A DNA stretch of 64,000 nucleotides from Ensifer adhaerens (GTDB lineage: Bacteria; Pseudomonadota; Alphaproteobacteria; Rhizobiales; Rhizobiaceae). Position 1 is the stretch's first letter. Each line of letters begins with the position of its first letter. Location of the stretch: the NCBI RefSeq assembly GCF_020035535.1, contig NZ_CP083349.1, forward strand, positions 2,294,001 through 2,358,000. Direction: 5' to 3'. This document shows, piece by piece, positions 7,885-15,516 of the stretch. The translations under genes and the position numbers were made by a program. Below the pieces are notes generated by a model. It searched no databases. It was not told the origin of the DNA and worked only from the letters and a program-made list of their open reading frames with translations.

Positions 7885-8528
7885 CGAAGCGCCTCCGCGG
7901 AAAGCGCCAGGCCCGTGCCGATCATCGCGTCACGCGTCACCAGCGCGGCAAGTTCTTCCTCGCTGAACCCGCCCGTATCGGCCGGCCGTTCCGGCACGAC
8001 GAGATAGCGCAGCTCCGCTGTCGAATCCCAGACGCGGATGCGCGTCGCTTCCGGCAAGGTCACGCCGAATTCCTGGAGCACCCCGCGCGGATCGATGACG
8101 GCGCGCGAGCGATAGGGCGGCGCCTTGTACCAGACCGGCGGCAGCCCGAGCACGGACCAGGGATAGCAGGAACAGAGCGTGCAGACGACGAGGTTGTGGG
8201 TATCAGCGGTGTTGAACACGGCGCGCATGTGCTCGCCCTGGCGGCCGGTGAAGCCGAGGCTGGCAATCGCCTCCGTCGCATCGCTCTTCAGCCGTTCGGC
8301 GAAATCCGGATCCGCCCAGGCCTTCGCCACGACGCGTGCCCCGTTGCGTGGCCCCACCTTCGTCTCATAGGTCTCGACAATCGCATCGATCGCCGCCGGG
8401 TCGATCAACCCCTTCTCCGTCAGCACCGTTTCCAGCGCCTTCACCCGCGCTTCCATGTCGGTGAAATGGTTGTCGTGGTGATGATGGTCGTGATCGTGGT
8501 GGTCGTGGCCGTAATCGTGTTCGGACAT
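7881..8528 (-). CDS. nthA: Nitrile hydratase alpha subunit, cobalt type, with His-rich N-terminus
   Basis: A 215-residue catalytic subunit. The metal-binding claw is CTLCSC at residues 116-121; the Thr in the second position marks the cobalt type (iron enzymes have CSLCSC), and two of the cysteines are normally oxidised to sulfinate and sulfenate. Residues 4-21 contain ten histidines mixed with Asp, an unusual metal-binding tail that could collect cobalt. The start at 8528 has a GAGGAG ribosome site. The enzyme hydrates nitriles to amides. No amidase gene is adjacent, so the amide is used elsewhere or released. Upstream DNA contains two perfect palindromes. Confidence 0.93.
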   Translation of the reverse strand: MSEHDYGHDHHDHDHHHHDNHFTDMEARVKALETVLTEKGLIDPAAIDAIVETYETKVGPRNGARVVAKAWADPDFAERLKSDATEAIASLGFTGRQGEHMRAVFNTADTHNLVVCTLCSCYPWSVLGLPPVWYKAPPYRSRAVIDPRGVLQEFGVTLPEATRIRVWDSTAELRYLVVPERPADTGGFSEEELAALVTRDAMIGTGLALSAEALR

Positions 8529-8615
8529 TGCCTGGCTCCTCACAACGCCGTGCCATCACAGGCACAAAGATGGCGCTGCCTCCTCCTAAAGTCGTAGCGC
8601 ATAAACCCCGGATTC

Positions 8616-8647
8616 GAAATCGATTTCAACGCCTGCGGGTACCCGCA
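8616..8647. promoter_or_regulatory. Two perfect palindromes upstream of the nitrile hydratase operon
   Basis: GAAATCGATTTC (8616-8627) and TGCGGGTACCCGCA (8634-8647) are perfect 12- and 14-bp palindromes, 88-120 bp upstream of nthA. Reading the minus strand, a TTGAAA hexamer within the first is followed after 17 bases by GTTTAT, a possible promoter. They could be operators, but no adjacent regulator gene is obvious. Confidence 0.35.
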
Positions 8648-8762
8648 ATTGTCACCGTAACAAGTCTGGTCCGCATTTCGGAATCTGGCGTGGCCGCCCG
8701 CCCACTAAACTTTGACGACACGTGGTGCTGTCGCACGCAACCGCCTCCTCTATTCTAGCACG

Positions 8763-10043
8763 ATGAAGGTTCTGATTCTCGGCGCCACCGGCTTCATCGG
8801 CTCGGCCCTCCTCGATCGACTGGCAAGCGACGGACACAAGGTGACCGGGCTTGGCCGCAATGTGACCCGCGCCCGGCTGAAGCGGCCGGAGGCGCAATGG
8901 CTTGCCGCCAATCTTGCGCACATGCGCGACGCCGGCGACTGGCGGCCGCTCATCGAGAGCCATGACGTCATCGTCAATTGCGCCGGTGCGCTGCAGGATG
9001 GTCTTGCCGATGATGTTGCCGCAACGCAAGAGACGGCGATGCTGGCGCTCTATGCGGCAGCGAAGGCGTCTCCCGTCCGCATCGTCCAGATCTCCGCACC
9101 GCGTGGCAGCGCCGGCAGCGACAGCGCCTTCCTCGCCACCAAGTTTCGCGCCGACGAGGCGCTGGCGGCAAGCGGCATACCACATGTCATCCTGCGGCCG
9201 ACGCTGGTGCTTGGCCGCAACGCCCATGGCGGCACCGCCCTTCTGCGCGCGCTCGCGGCTCTGCCCTTCGTCACACCGCTCGTCCATGCGGAGGCCCGTG
9301 TCGAGACCGTTGCCCTGAGCGATGTGGCCGAGGCCGTCAGCGCCGCCGTCGCCGGCCTGATACCTGAAGGCAGCGATTTCGTGCTCGGCCATGGGGAACC
9401 GCCGATGCTCGCCGAACTCGTCTCACTGCACCGGCAATGGCTCGGCCTTCCGGCGGCAAGGACCATTTCCCTGCCGCCGGCTCTTGCGGCCCCTGTCGGC
9501 CTCCTCGCCGATATTGCCGGAAGGCTCGGCTGGCGTTCTCCGTTGCGCTCGACCGCGCTCTCGGTCATGGCCGGCGGCGTCTCGGCCAAGGACGGCGCTC
9601 GCGCCAAGGTCCCACTTCTTTCGGCGCGCCAGAGCCTCTCCGCCAATCCATCGGGCGTGCAAGACCTCTGGTTTGCCCGCCTCTACCTCCTGAAACCGGC
9701 GATGATCGTCGGGCTCTCGCTCTTCTGGCTGCTCTCGGGCCTCATCCCGCTGTTCGATCTCGACGCAGCCCGCCAACATTTCCTGCGGTTTCTTGGCGAT
9801 GGCCCGGCAACCACGCTGACGCTTGCAACCTGCATTGCCGATATCGCGCTCGGCATCGCCGTGCTCGTCCGCCCGTGGGCAAGACGCGCGCTTGTCGGCA
9901 TGATTGGCTTGACGGTGACCTATCTCGCCTCTGCCACCCTCGTCGAACCCGAGCTCTGGGCTGATCCGCTCGGACCGCTCGTCAAGGTGCTGCCGTCGCT
10001 CCTTCTCACGCTGGCGACGCTGGCTGTTCTGGATGAACGCTGA
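8763..10043 (+). CDS. SDR-family NAD(P)-binding protein fused to a DoxX-like membrane domain
   Basis: A 426-residue two-part protein. Residues 1-290 form an extended/atypical short-chain dehydrogenase domain with the nucleotide-binding motif GATGFIG at 7-13. The C-terminal 110 residues hold about four hydrophobic helices (SLFWLLSGLIPLF, IADIALGIAVLV and others), matching the DoxX-like domain often fused to such proteins. The ATG at 8763 was chosen because the Rossmann fold begins at once. The stop overlaps the next start in TGATG, so it is translationally coupled to the DUF2269 gene. The substrate is unknown; a membrane-tethered oxidoreductase is inferred. Confidence 0.83.
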   Translation: MKVLILGATGFIGSALLDRLASDGHKVTGLGRNVTRARLKRPEAQWLAANLAHMRDAGDWRPLIESHDVIVNCAGALQDGLADDVAATQETAMLALYAAAKASPVRIVQISAPRGSAGSDSAFLATKFRADEALAASGIPHVILRPTLVLGRNAHGGTALLRALAALPFVTPLVHAEARVETVALSDVAEAVSAAVAGLIPEGSDFVLGHGEPPMLAELVSLHRQWLGLPAARTISLPPALAAPVGLLADIAGRLGWRSPLRSTALSVMAGGVSAKDGARAKVPLLSARQSLSANPSGVQDLWFARLYLLKPAMIVGLSLFWLLSGLIPLFDLDAARQHFLRFLGDGPATTLTLATCIADIALGIAVLVRPWARRALVGMIGLTVTYLASATLVEPELWADPLGPLVKVLPSLLLTLATLAVLDER

Positions 10044-10522
10044 TGCCGCTCGAAGATCTGCTGCGCCTTGCCCATGTGATCGGTGCCGCCGTGCTCCTCG
10101 GAACCGGCGCCGGTATCGCCTTCTTCATGGTGATGGCCAGGCGCACGCGCGATGCCCGACTGATCGCCCATGTCGCCGGCACTGTGGTGATTGCCGACAC
10201 GGTCTTCACCGCGACCGCCGTGGTGATCCAGCCGATCACCGGTTATCTGCTGGCGCAAAGCATCCGCTGGTCGTTGACCGAGGGATGGATCACGCTGTCG
10301 CTGATCCTCTATGTGGTGACCGGTCTCTTCTGGCTGCCGGTGGTGTGGATCCAGCTGCGGTTGCGCGATCTCGCTCGGCTTGCAACGGCAAACGGTGCGC
10401 CGCTGCCACCGGAGTTCGACCGGCTCTATGCCATCTGGTTTGCCTGCGGCTTCCCGGCCTTCTTTGCCGTCACCGGCATCTTCTGGCTGATGCTGGTGAA
10501 GCCGCAGTTCGCACTATTTTAG
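10043..10522 (+). CDS. DUF2269 family membrane protein
   Basis: A 159-residue protein with four hydrophobic segments and the DUF2269 pattern: LRLAHVIGAAVLLGTGAG near the N-terminus, FMVMARRTRD, then VVIQPITGYLL. These proteins commonly accompany SDR/DoxX fusions, as here, where the start overlaps the stop of the upstream gene. The job is unknown; association with a membrane-bound oxidoreductase is the only clue. Its 3' end overlaps the convergent LysE gene by 9 bp. Confidence 0.82.
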   Translation: MPLEDLLRLAHVIGAAVLLGTGAGIAFFMVMARRTRDARLIAHVAGTVVIADTVFTATAVVIQPITGYLLAQSIRWSLTEGWITLSLILYVVTGLFWLPVVWIQLRLRDLARLATANGAPLPPEFDRLYAIWFACGFPAFFAVTGIFWLMLVKPQFALF

Positions 10523-11107
10523 CATCGGCCAGAGGCTGACGACGAGCAGCACCGCCATGGTCATGTTGAACCATTTCAGCCGCGACGGCTCCGACAGCCA
10601 TTGGCGCAGCGCCGAGCCGAAGCCCGCCCAGGTGGAAACGCTCGGCACGTTGACGAGCGCGAAGACGAGGCCGACGACGAGCACGCTCATGAGATAGCTG
10701 TCACTGCTTGTATAGGTGGCCATCGCCGAAACCGCCATGACCCAGGCCTTGGGATTGACCCACTGGAAGGCTGCGGCAGCAAGGAACGTCATCGGATTGG
10801 CGCCTGCCTTGCCCTCGCTCAGAGAACGCGAGGTGCCGATCTTCCAGGCGATCCAGACGAGATAGGCGCCGCCGGCGAACTTCAACGCCGTGTAGAGCAA
10901 CGGCACGGAGTGAAGCAGCGCGCCGAGGCCGAACCCGACGGCGATGAGCAACAGGAAGAACCCGGCACCGATGCCCAGCATGTGCGGAACGGTGCGCACG
11001 AAGCCGAAATTCACACCCGATGCGAACAGCATCATGTTGTTCGGCCCCGGCGTGATCGAGGTGGTGAATGCGAACAAAAACAGCGCCAGCAGCGTATCGG
11101 CCTGCAT
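10514..11107 (-). CDS. LysE/RhtB-family amino-acid exporter
   Basis: A 197-residue, six-helix transporter of the LysE family. The diagnostic N-terminal motif is visible as FAFTTSITPGPNNMMLFASG, together with a GGAYLVWIAWK segment in the third helix. These exporters move amino acids or their derivatives out of the cytoplasm by proton exchange. The start ATG has a GGAGGAAA ribosome site 5 bases upstream. Two inverted repeats sit within 80 bp upstream and could be operators. The specific substrate cannot be inferred. Confidence 0.88.
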   Translation of the reverse strand: MQADTLLALFLFAFTTSITPGPNNMMLFASGVNFGFVRTVPHMLGIGAGFFLLLIAVGFGLGALLHSVPLLYTALKFAGGAYLVWIAWKIGTSRSLSEGKAGANPMTFLAAAAFQWVNPKAWVMAVSAMATYTSSDSYLMSVLVVGLVFALVNVPSVSTWAGFGSALRQWLSEPSRLKWFNMTMAVLLVVSLWPMLK

Positions 11108-11127
11108 GGTTTCCTCCGGCTCAATTG

Positions 11128-11144
11128 GGTCAACATAATTGACC
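11128..11144. promoter_or_regulatory. Inverted repeat GGTCAA-N5-TTGACC upstream of lysE
   Basis: A perfect 6-bp inverted repeat with a 5-bp spacer, 21-37 bp upstream of the LysE start, overlapping a second nested pair TCAATT/AATTGA (11121-11142). The position would suit a repressor or an Lrp/AsnC-type activator site. The regulator is not identified. Confidence 0.4.
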
Positions 11145-11165
11145 TATTTGCCGGCATCAGCCGCG

Positions 11166-11186
11166 AACTTGTCATGGTGACAAGTT
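11166..11186. promoter_or_regulatory. Perfect inverted repeat AACTTGTCA-TGG-TGACAAGTT
   Basis: Two 9-bp arms match perfectly around a 3-bp centre, 59-79 bp upstream of the LysE start. The length and symmetry resemble a GntR- or TetR-type operator. No regulator gene is adjacent. Confidence 0.45.
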
Positions 11187-11559
11187 TCCCCACGGCGAAG
11201 ATTTGCAAAATAACCATTATAATACAGCAATTTGGCTATCAACGTCCGTGCGACCATGGACGTAGGGCATCTAGGATACCCGCCTGCGCCCAGCGCCCCC
11301 ACACCCCGCTATGCCGTACCCAGCCCCGATGGGCCGGCGGGATCTTGCTGGGGGCCGTCAAGGTCTCTACACGCCTCTTGGGCTCCGGCTTACCGGTAGA
11401 TGGTCGGAGCAAGGAAGCGACAGTCGGGTCGATCGAGCGGCTTGCCGAGAGGCCTGGTTGATGGGGTGGCAATGAGATGGCAAACGCCCCAAGCCCCTTG
11501 TTGTACAGCCGTAGCCGCGTGTGTACTCTCGCTGTCATAGATGTGGGTAGGAGGCCACG

Positions 11560-11880
11560 ATGAGGAGGACGATTATTGCCGCTCTCGCCACCTTCGTGTT
11601 TGCGGCCCCAGCCATGGCGCGATCAGAGGAGAGGCAGTCTATGACAACGCCATCCTTCACCGAATGTCAGAAGGTGCAGCAGGAGGTCATGCGGCTCGTC
11701 ACAGGTGGAAGGGACTGGAAGCTGGTGCCGTGGGAGGGTGGCGCAGTCGCTCTATTTCTCCAAATCGACGGCACAATCGCCATCACATGCAGCAGCGACG
11801 GCACAGCCGAAATCTACGCGACGGGCGTCGCTACCAATGCGTTTCCGGGATTTGTTCGCGCCTTTGAACTCCTAAAGTAA
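11560..11880 (+). CDS. Small secreted hypothetical protein
   Basis: A 106-residue protein with a clear signal peptide (MRRTIIAALATFVFAAPAMA, residues 1-20) and a GGAGG ribosome site 6 bases before the ATG, so it is probably real. The mature part has two cysteines (in FTECQKV and ITCSSD) that could form a disulfide, and an aromatic/beta pattern WKLVPWEGGAVALFLQIDG. I do not recognise the family. It stands alone, with composition different from its neighbours, suggesting later acquisition. Confidence 0.65.
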   Translation: MRRTIIAALATFVFAAPAMARSEERQSMTTPSFTECQKVQQEVMRLVTGGRDWKLVPWEGGAVALFLQIDGTIAITCSSDGTAEIYATGVATNAFPGFVRAFELLK

Positions 11881-11972
11881 CAGTGTCCTTGGTCTTGGTG
11901 CGCACCGTTTTCAGCGTCCGTACGCTCCTGTGACCGGTCGCCACCTCGCCTGTGCAAGAACGGTGGTCGACC

Positions 11973-12884
11973 TCAGCCCCACTTCATCTCGCCCTTGGCG
12001 ACCTTGGCTCCGAGTTCGAGCGTCGAGACGCCTGCGAGATCCGGATAGCGCTTGGTCATCTCCGCAATCAGCTCGGCGCTATCCTTGGTGGCGGCCGCCG
12101 CTTCGTTGAAGGCTGCGAGATAGTCGCGGGTGAAGCGGACGGCCTCGACGCCTTCCGGCCCGCCCGCACTCTTGTGTGCCGGCACGACGACCGCGGGTTT
12201 GCGCGCCGCCATGGCATCGAGCGCCTCGATCCACTTCTGCCGCCCTTCCACCGTCGACTCGTCGGCCACCCAGACATGCGATCCGGAATAGACGAGCACG
12301 CCGCCGAAGATGGCGTTCAGTTCCGGCACGAAGAGATAGCGCCGGTCCTTCATCCCCTCAATCGTGACGATCTCGATCGTGCTGCCTTCGAGCGTTAACG
12401 CGGCGCGGTCGTCCGGCGTCGGCATCACCACATCGGCGAGCGTCTGCGGGCCGTTGTCCTTCAGCTGCGGCCCCCAGGTTTCAAGCTTGCCCTGAACATT
12501 GGCCTTGATCGCCTCGACGGTAGCCGAAGCGGCGATGACCTTGGCATCCGGAAAGGCTTCGACGATCGGCTTGAGGCTGAAATAGAAATCCGGATCGTTG
12601 CAGCTGACATAGATGGTCGTCAGCCGTTTGCCGGTTGCCTTGATCGCCTCGGCGACGGCACGGCCGTCGGAAAGCGTGAAGCCGCCATCGATCAGGATCG
12701 CTTCGCTCTTGCCGGTCAGGAGGACAGGGGTGCGGTTGAAGCCGGCATCATCCGCCTGGAAATAGCGCCATTCGAGTTTCGAGGCAGCCCTGGCAAGGCT
12801 GCTGCCAATGGGCTGGATGAGCATGGCGGCGCCGGCCGCCGCCACCGTCGTGAGCGCGCTCCGCCGGGTCAACTGGATCTGCAT
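11973..12884 (-). CDS. Tat-exported metallo-beta-lactamase-fold protein with altered metal site
   Basis: A 303-residue protein with a twin-arginine signal (LTRRSALTTVAAAG near residues 5-18, cleaved after ARA about residue 32). The fold is that of MBL hydrolases: ILIDGGFTLSDG, then the position of the HxHxDH metal motif, and later VYSGSHVWVAD and PAHK. At the metal motif it reads SCNDPDFYF, so the usual histidines are missing and only Asp residues remain. It may bind one metal, use another chemistry, or be non-enzymatic. An AAGGAG ribosome site supports the start. It is divergent from a LysR gene 115 bp away that probably controls it. Confidence 0.8.
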   Translation of the reverse strand: MQIQLTRRSALTTVAAAGAAMLIQPIGSSLARAASKLEWRYFQADDAGFNRTPVLLTGKSEAILIDGGFTLSDGRAVAEAIKATGKRLTTIYVSCNDPDFYFSLKPIVEAFPDAKVIAASATVEAIKANVQGKLETWGPQLKDNGPQTLADVVMPTPDDRAALTLEGSTIEIVTIEGMKDRRYLFVPELNAIFGGVLVYSGSHVWVADESTVEGRQKWIEALDAMAARKPAVVVPAHKSAGGPEGVEAVRFTRDYLAAFNEAAAATKDSAELIAEMTKRYPDLAGVSTLELGAKVAKGEMKWG

Positions 12885-12964
12885 GGGGTCTCCTTGGGCT
12901 TTTGTCGTGCCCGGGAGGATGCCGACAGGAGCGCTCTTGAAAAAGCCCGACACTCCGAACAAAC

Positions 12965-12983
12965 TGTCCGATAAATTCAGACA
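12965..12983. promoter_or_regulatory. LysR-type box TGTC-N11-GACA between divergent genes
   Basis: An inverted repeat of TGTC and GACA separated by 11 bases fits the T-N11-A LysR recognition pattern. It lies in the 115-bp gap between the MBL-fold gene and the LysR gene, 17 bp before the LysR start, a natural site for autoregulation and control of the divergent gene. Confidence 0.5.
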
Positions 12984-12999
12984 ATCACGAAATTTTCGG

Positions 13000-13908
13000 A
13001 TGACTGTAAATCTAAATAGGCTCTCCCACTTCGTTGCCGTGGTCGAGTGCGGCTCCTTCACCGCGGCTGCTGAACGGCTGGGCCTTGCCAAGGCCGCCGT
13101 CAGCCATCAGGTCGCCCAGCTCGAAAAGGAGCTGGGCACCACCCTGCTCGTGCGCACCACCCGGCGGCTGAGCCCGACCGCAACCGGCCAGCGCTTCTAC
13201 GAGCGCTGTGTGCTGATCCTGCGCGATGCGGACGAAGCCGTCGGCGCGGTCTCCGCCGAAACCGAGATCCCGAGCGGCACGCTGACGTTGACGGCGCCGC
13301 TCGACTATGGCGCCAAGGTCGTGACCAACGCCGTCGCCGCCTATCTCGCGGCCTATCCCGCCATGCGGGTGGAGCTGAGCTTCAACGACACGGTGCTCGA
13401 TATGATCGAAAAGCGCCTCGATCTCGCCATCCGCGCCGGCTGGCTCACCGACTCCAGCGAGCGGGCAAGGCGCATAGGCACATTTCAGCAGCACCTCGTC
13501 GCATCGCCCGCCTACGTAGCAAGGCTTGGTGTCATAACCTGCCCTGAGCAACTCACCGACGCAGACTGGATCGCCAACGGCGCGCTGAAAGCGCCGCTCG
13601 ACTGGACCTTCACCGACACAGCCGGCGAAGCGGCGATGGTCGTCGGCCGAGCGCTGGTGACCGCCGACAGCACCGATTCCGCCCATTGCTGCACTGTGGC
13701 CGGTATCGGCCTTGCCGTGCTGCCGGACTATCAGGTGCGAACCGACATCGCCGAAGGCCGCCTGGTGCGCTTGCTCGCCGACTGGTCGCTGCCCTCGGGC
13801 GGCATCCATGTCGTCTATCCGCCCTCCCATTTCCGTCCGGCGCGCGTGCGCGCTTTTGTCGAAATCCTGCAGCGCATGGAGAAGGAGCGCGGGCGGCTCG
13901 CTGCCTGA
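13000..13908 (+). CDS. LysR-family transcriptional regulator
   Basis: A 302-residue regulator. The winged helix-turn-helix is at residues 5-60 (FVAVVECGSFTAAAERLGLAKAAVSHQVAQLEK, cited here in part as SFTAAAERLGLAKAAVSHQ), followed by the effector-binding domain beginning GTLTLTAPLDYG. The start MTVNLNRL was chosen because LysR homology begins there; the longer open frame covers the intergenic region. It is divergent from the Tat-exported MBL-fold gene and probably regulates it. The effector is unknown. Confidence 0.88.
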   Translation: MTVNLNRLSHFVAVVECGSFTAAAERLGLAKAAVSHQVAQLEKELGTTLLVRTTRRLSPTATGQRFYERCVLILRDADEAVGAVSAETEIPSGTLTLTAPLDYGAKVVTNAVAAYLAAYPAMRVELSFNDTVLDMIEKRLDLAIRAGWLTDSSERARRIGTFQQHLVASPAYVARLGVITCPEQLTDADWIANGALKAPLDWTFTDTAGEAAMVVGRALVTADSTDSAHCCTVAGIGLAVLPDYQVRTDIAEGRLVRLLADWSLPSGGIHVVYPPSHFRPARVRAFVEILQRMEKERGRLAA

Positions 13909-13970
13909 CGGGCCATGGCTCGAAAGACCGACAGGATGCACTAGATTGCCCGCTACCCGCATATTTCCTG

Positions 13971-13986
13971 AAAGCGTTTACGCTTT
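13971..13986. promoter_or_regulatory. Inverted repeat AAAGCG-TTTA-CGCTTT upstream of aldo/keto reductase
   Basis: A perfect 6-bp inverted repeat about 100 bp before the reductase start and 63 bp after the LysR stop. It could be an operator or a weak terminator stem of the LysR gene; no T run follows, which favours the operator reading. Confidence 0.3.
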
Positions 13987-14007
13987 AAGGATAGCAACAG
14001 GGCACAC

Positions 14008-14050
14008 GTCAAAGTGCTACAGCGTCTGAGGCGTATCTTGAAAGGCGCGC
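14008..14050. repeat. Copy of a dispersed intergenic repeat (partial)
   Basis: The stretch containing CAAAGTGCTACAGCGTC and, further on, GGCGCGC matches in reverse orientation part of the repeat seen at 30891-30990 and 51503-51596 (CGCTGTAGCACTTTG-like core). It lies just upstream of the aldo/keto reductase gene. Confidence 0.45.
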
Positions 14051-14085
14051 CCGCTGTGGGCAATTTTGGCCGCGAGGAGAACAGC

Positions 14086-14931
14086 ATGCACGATCCGATC
14101 CCGACGACGACACTTCGCGACGGCCGCGCGATCCCGGTTCTCGGCCAAGGCACCTGGCGTATGGGCGACAGCGCAGCGCGCAGGGCCGATGAGGTGAAGA
14201 GCCTGCAACTCGGCCTCGATCTTGGCCTGACGCTGATCGACACGGCCGAGATGTATGGCAACGGCGCCTCGGAGCGCGTGGTCGGCGAAGCGGTGCGCGG
14301 GCGCCGCGACGAGGCCTTCATCGTCAGCAAGGTGCTGCCGTCGAACGCCAGCCGCATTGGCACCGAGGCCGCCTGCGAGCGCAGCCTGAAGCATCTCGGC
14401 GTCGACCACATCGATCTCTACCTTCTGCACTGGCGTGGCGGCTACCCGCTGGCGGAAACGGTTGCCGCCTTCGAGGCGCTGAAGAAGGCCGGCAAGATCG
14501 GCGCCTGGGGTGTCTCCAATTTCGACGTCGACGACATGGAGGACTTGCTCGGCGTGCCGGACGGAAAGAACGTTGCCGTCAACCAGGTGCTCTACAACCT
14601 CTCGCGCCGCGGCATCGAGTTCGATCTGCTCTCCTGGTGCCAGAGCCAAGGCATCGCCATCATGGCCTATTCGCCGCTCGACGAAGGCCGGCTGCTGCGC
14701 AACCCCGATCTCATCCACATCGCCAAGGCGCATCAGGCGACGCCGTCGCAGATCGCCCTTGCCTTCCTCAAGACCCGCCCCGGCGTGATCTCGATCCCCA
14801 AGACCGGTTCGGCCGACCGCCTCCGCGAAAACCGCGACGCGATGGACATCCATCTGACGGCGGAAGACCTCGCCAACCTCGACCGCGCCTTTCCGCCGCC
14901 GAAGCGCAAGCGGTCGTTGGAGATGATCTGA
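14086..14931 (+). CDS. Aldo/keto reductase
   Basis: A 281-residue NADPH-dependent reductase of the AKR superfamily (TIM barrel). The catalytic tetrad is visible as Asp52 and Tyr57 (DTAEMYG), Lys82 (VSKVLP) and His115 (LLHWRGG). The cofactor-binding C-terminal loop [14 protein letters not shown] is intact. It most resembles bacterial AKR5-type 2,5-diketogluconate/methylglyoxal reductases, but the substrate is not decided by sequence. The start at 14086 has a GAGGAGA ribosome site. Confidence 0.9.
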   Translation: MHDPIPTTTLRDGRAIPVLGQGTWRMGDSAARRADEVKSLQLGLDLGLTLIDTAEMYGNGASERVVGEAVRGRRDEAFIVSKVLPSNASRIGTEAACERSLKHLGVDHIDLYLLHWRGGYPLAETVAAFEALKKAGKIGAWGVSNFDVDDMEDLLGVPDGKNVAVNQVLYNLSRRGIEFDLLSWCQSQGIAIMAYSPLDEGRLLRNPDLIHIAKAHQATPSQIALAFLKTRPGVISIPKTGSADRLRENRDAMDIHLTAEDLANLDRAFPPPKRKRSLEMI

Positions 14932-15124
14932 GGGCTCTCGCTTCGCGCCAAACTGCCCCATCATCCGGCCCTGCCTCCGGGGAGCAGGAAATCCGTGTAA
15001 CAGATGCCACCAGCTGCGCCCCGCAAACCGGCGGACGATTTGCGCCGTGGTGTGAACCGCGCCGAATTCCTGTATGCTTTTCGCAGCGCGTCACGTCGTA
15101 TGCGATCCGGGAAATGAGGCCGAA

Positions 15125-15427
15125 ATGTCCACTCACGTGCTGCTAATAGTGCATGCGGATGTTCCGAATGAGGTGGACCGAGCGCCCTTCGACGAGTGGT
15201 ATGATCGCCATATGCCAGAGGCATTGCGCGCATTTGGTGCACGTCGGGCGTGGCGCACCTGGAGCCGGACCGATCCCTCGAAGCACACTGCCTTCTATGA
15301 GTTCTCGAACATGGAGTCGGCGAACGCTGCCATTCAATCGCCGGGCAACGAATTTGATGCCAAATGGGGCGGGCGGGCAACACGCACGCGCGACATCGTC
15401 GAGGTTGTTCAGCAGCTACCGGATTAG
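15125..15427 (+). CDS. Small conserved protein with dimeric alpha/beta-barrel look
   Basis: A 100-residue protein beginning MSTHVLLIVHADVP and containing FDEWYDRHMPEALRAFGA and AWRTWSRTDPSKHTAFYEF. The DEWYxxHMPE pattern resembles EthD/DUF4286-type ferredoxin-like folds that use a pair of such domains as a barrel. The start at 15125 has only a weak GAGG ribosome site. It is alone between convergent and parallel genes; no function can be assigned. Confidence 0.65.
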   Translation: MSTHVLLIVHADVPNEVDRAPFDEWYDRHMPEALRAFGARRAWRTWSRTDPSKHTAFYEFSNMESANAAIQSPGNEFDAKWGGRATRTRDIVEVVQQLPD

Positions 15428-15516
15428 GCTGAAACAGGTGATGGCCGCAAAGCCCGCACGACGCGCCTGGCCCTGCGAGGCCCATATTTCGGCGTTCCCG
15501 GGACGGCAGATTTCGA

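Larger units (their letters stand above)
11108..11559. other. Regulatory and unexplained intergenic segment
   Basis: The first 80 bp hold inverted repeats upstream of the LysE gene. From about 11,236 to 11,540 the sequence changes character and includes a minus-strand open frame of 99 codons (11239-11538) with Pro/Arg-rich composition and no recognisable motif or ribosome site. I see no RNA gene in it. It may be a remnant of acquired DNA that came with the small secreted-protein gene that follows. Confidence 0.35.

Noticed and set aside
8529..8601. A 20-codon leader peptide ahead of nthA
   Set aside because: A short frame exists (MRYDFRRRQ...), but it has no regulatory codon run and no associated attenuator structure.
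11239..11538. A 99-codon minus-strand frame as a gene
   Set aside because: No ribosome site, no recognisable motif, and low-complexity Pro/Arg composition.
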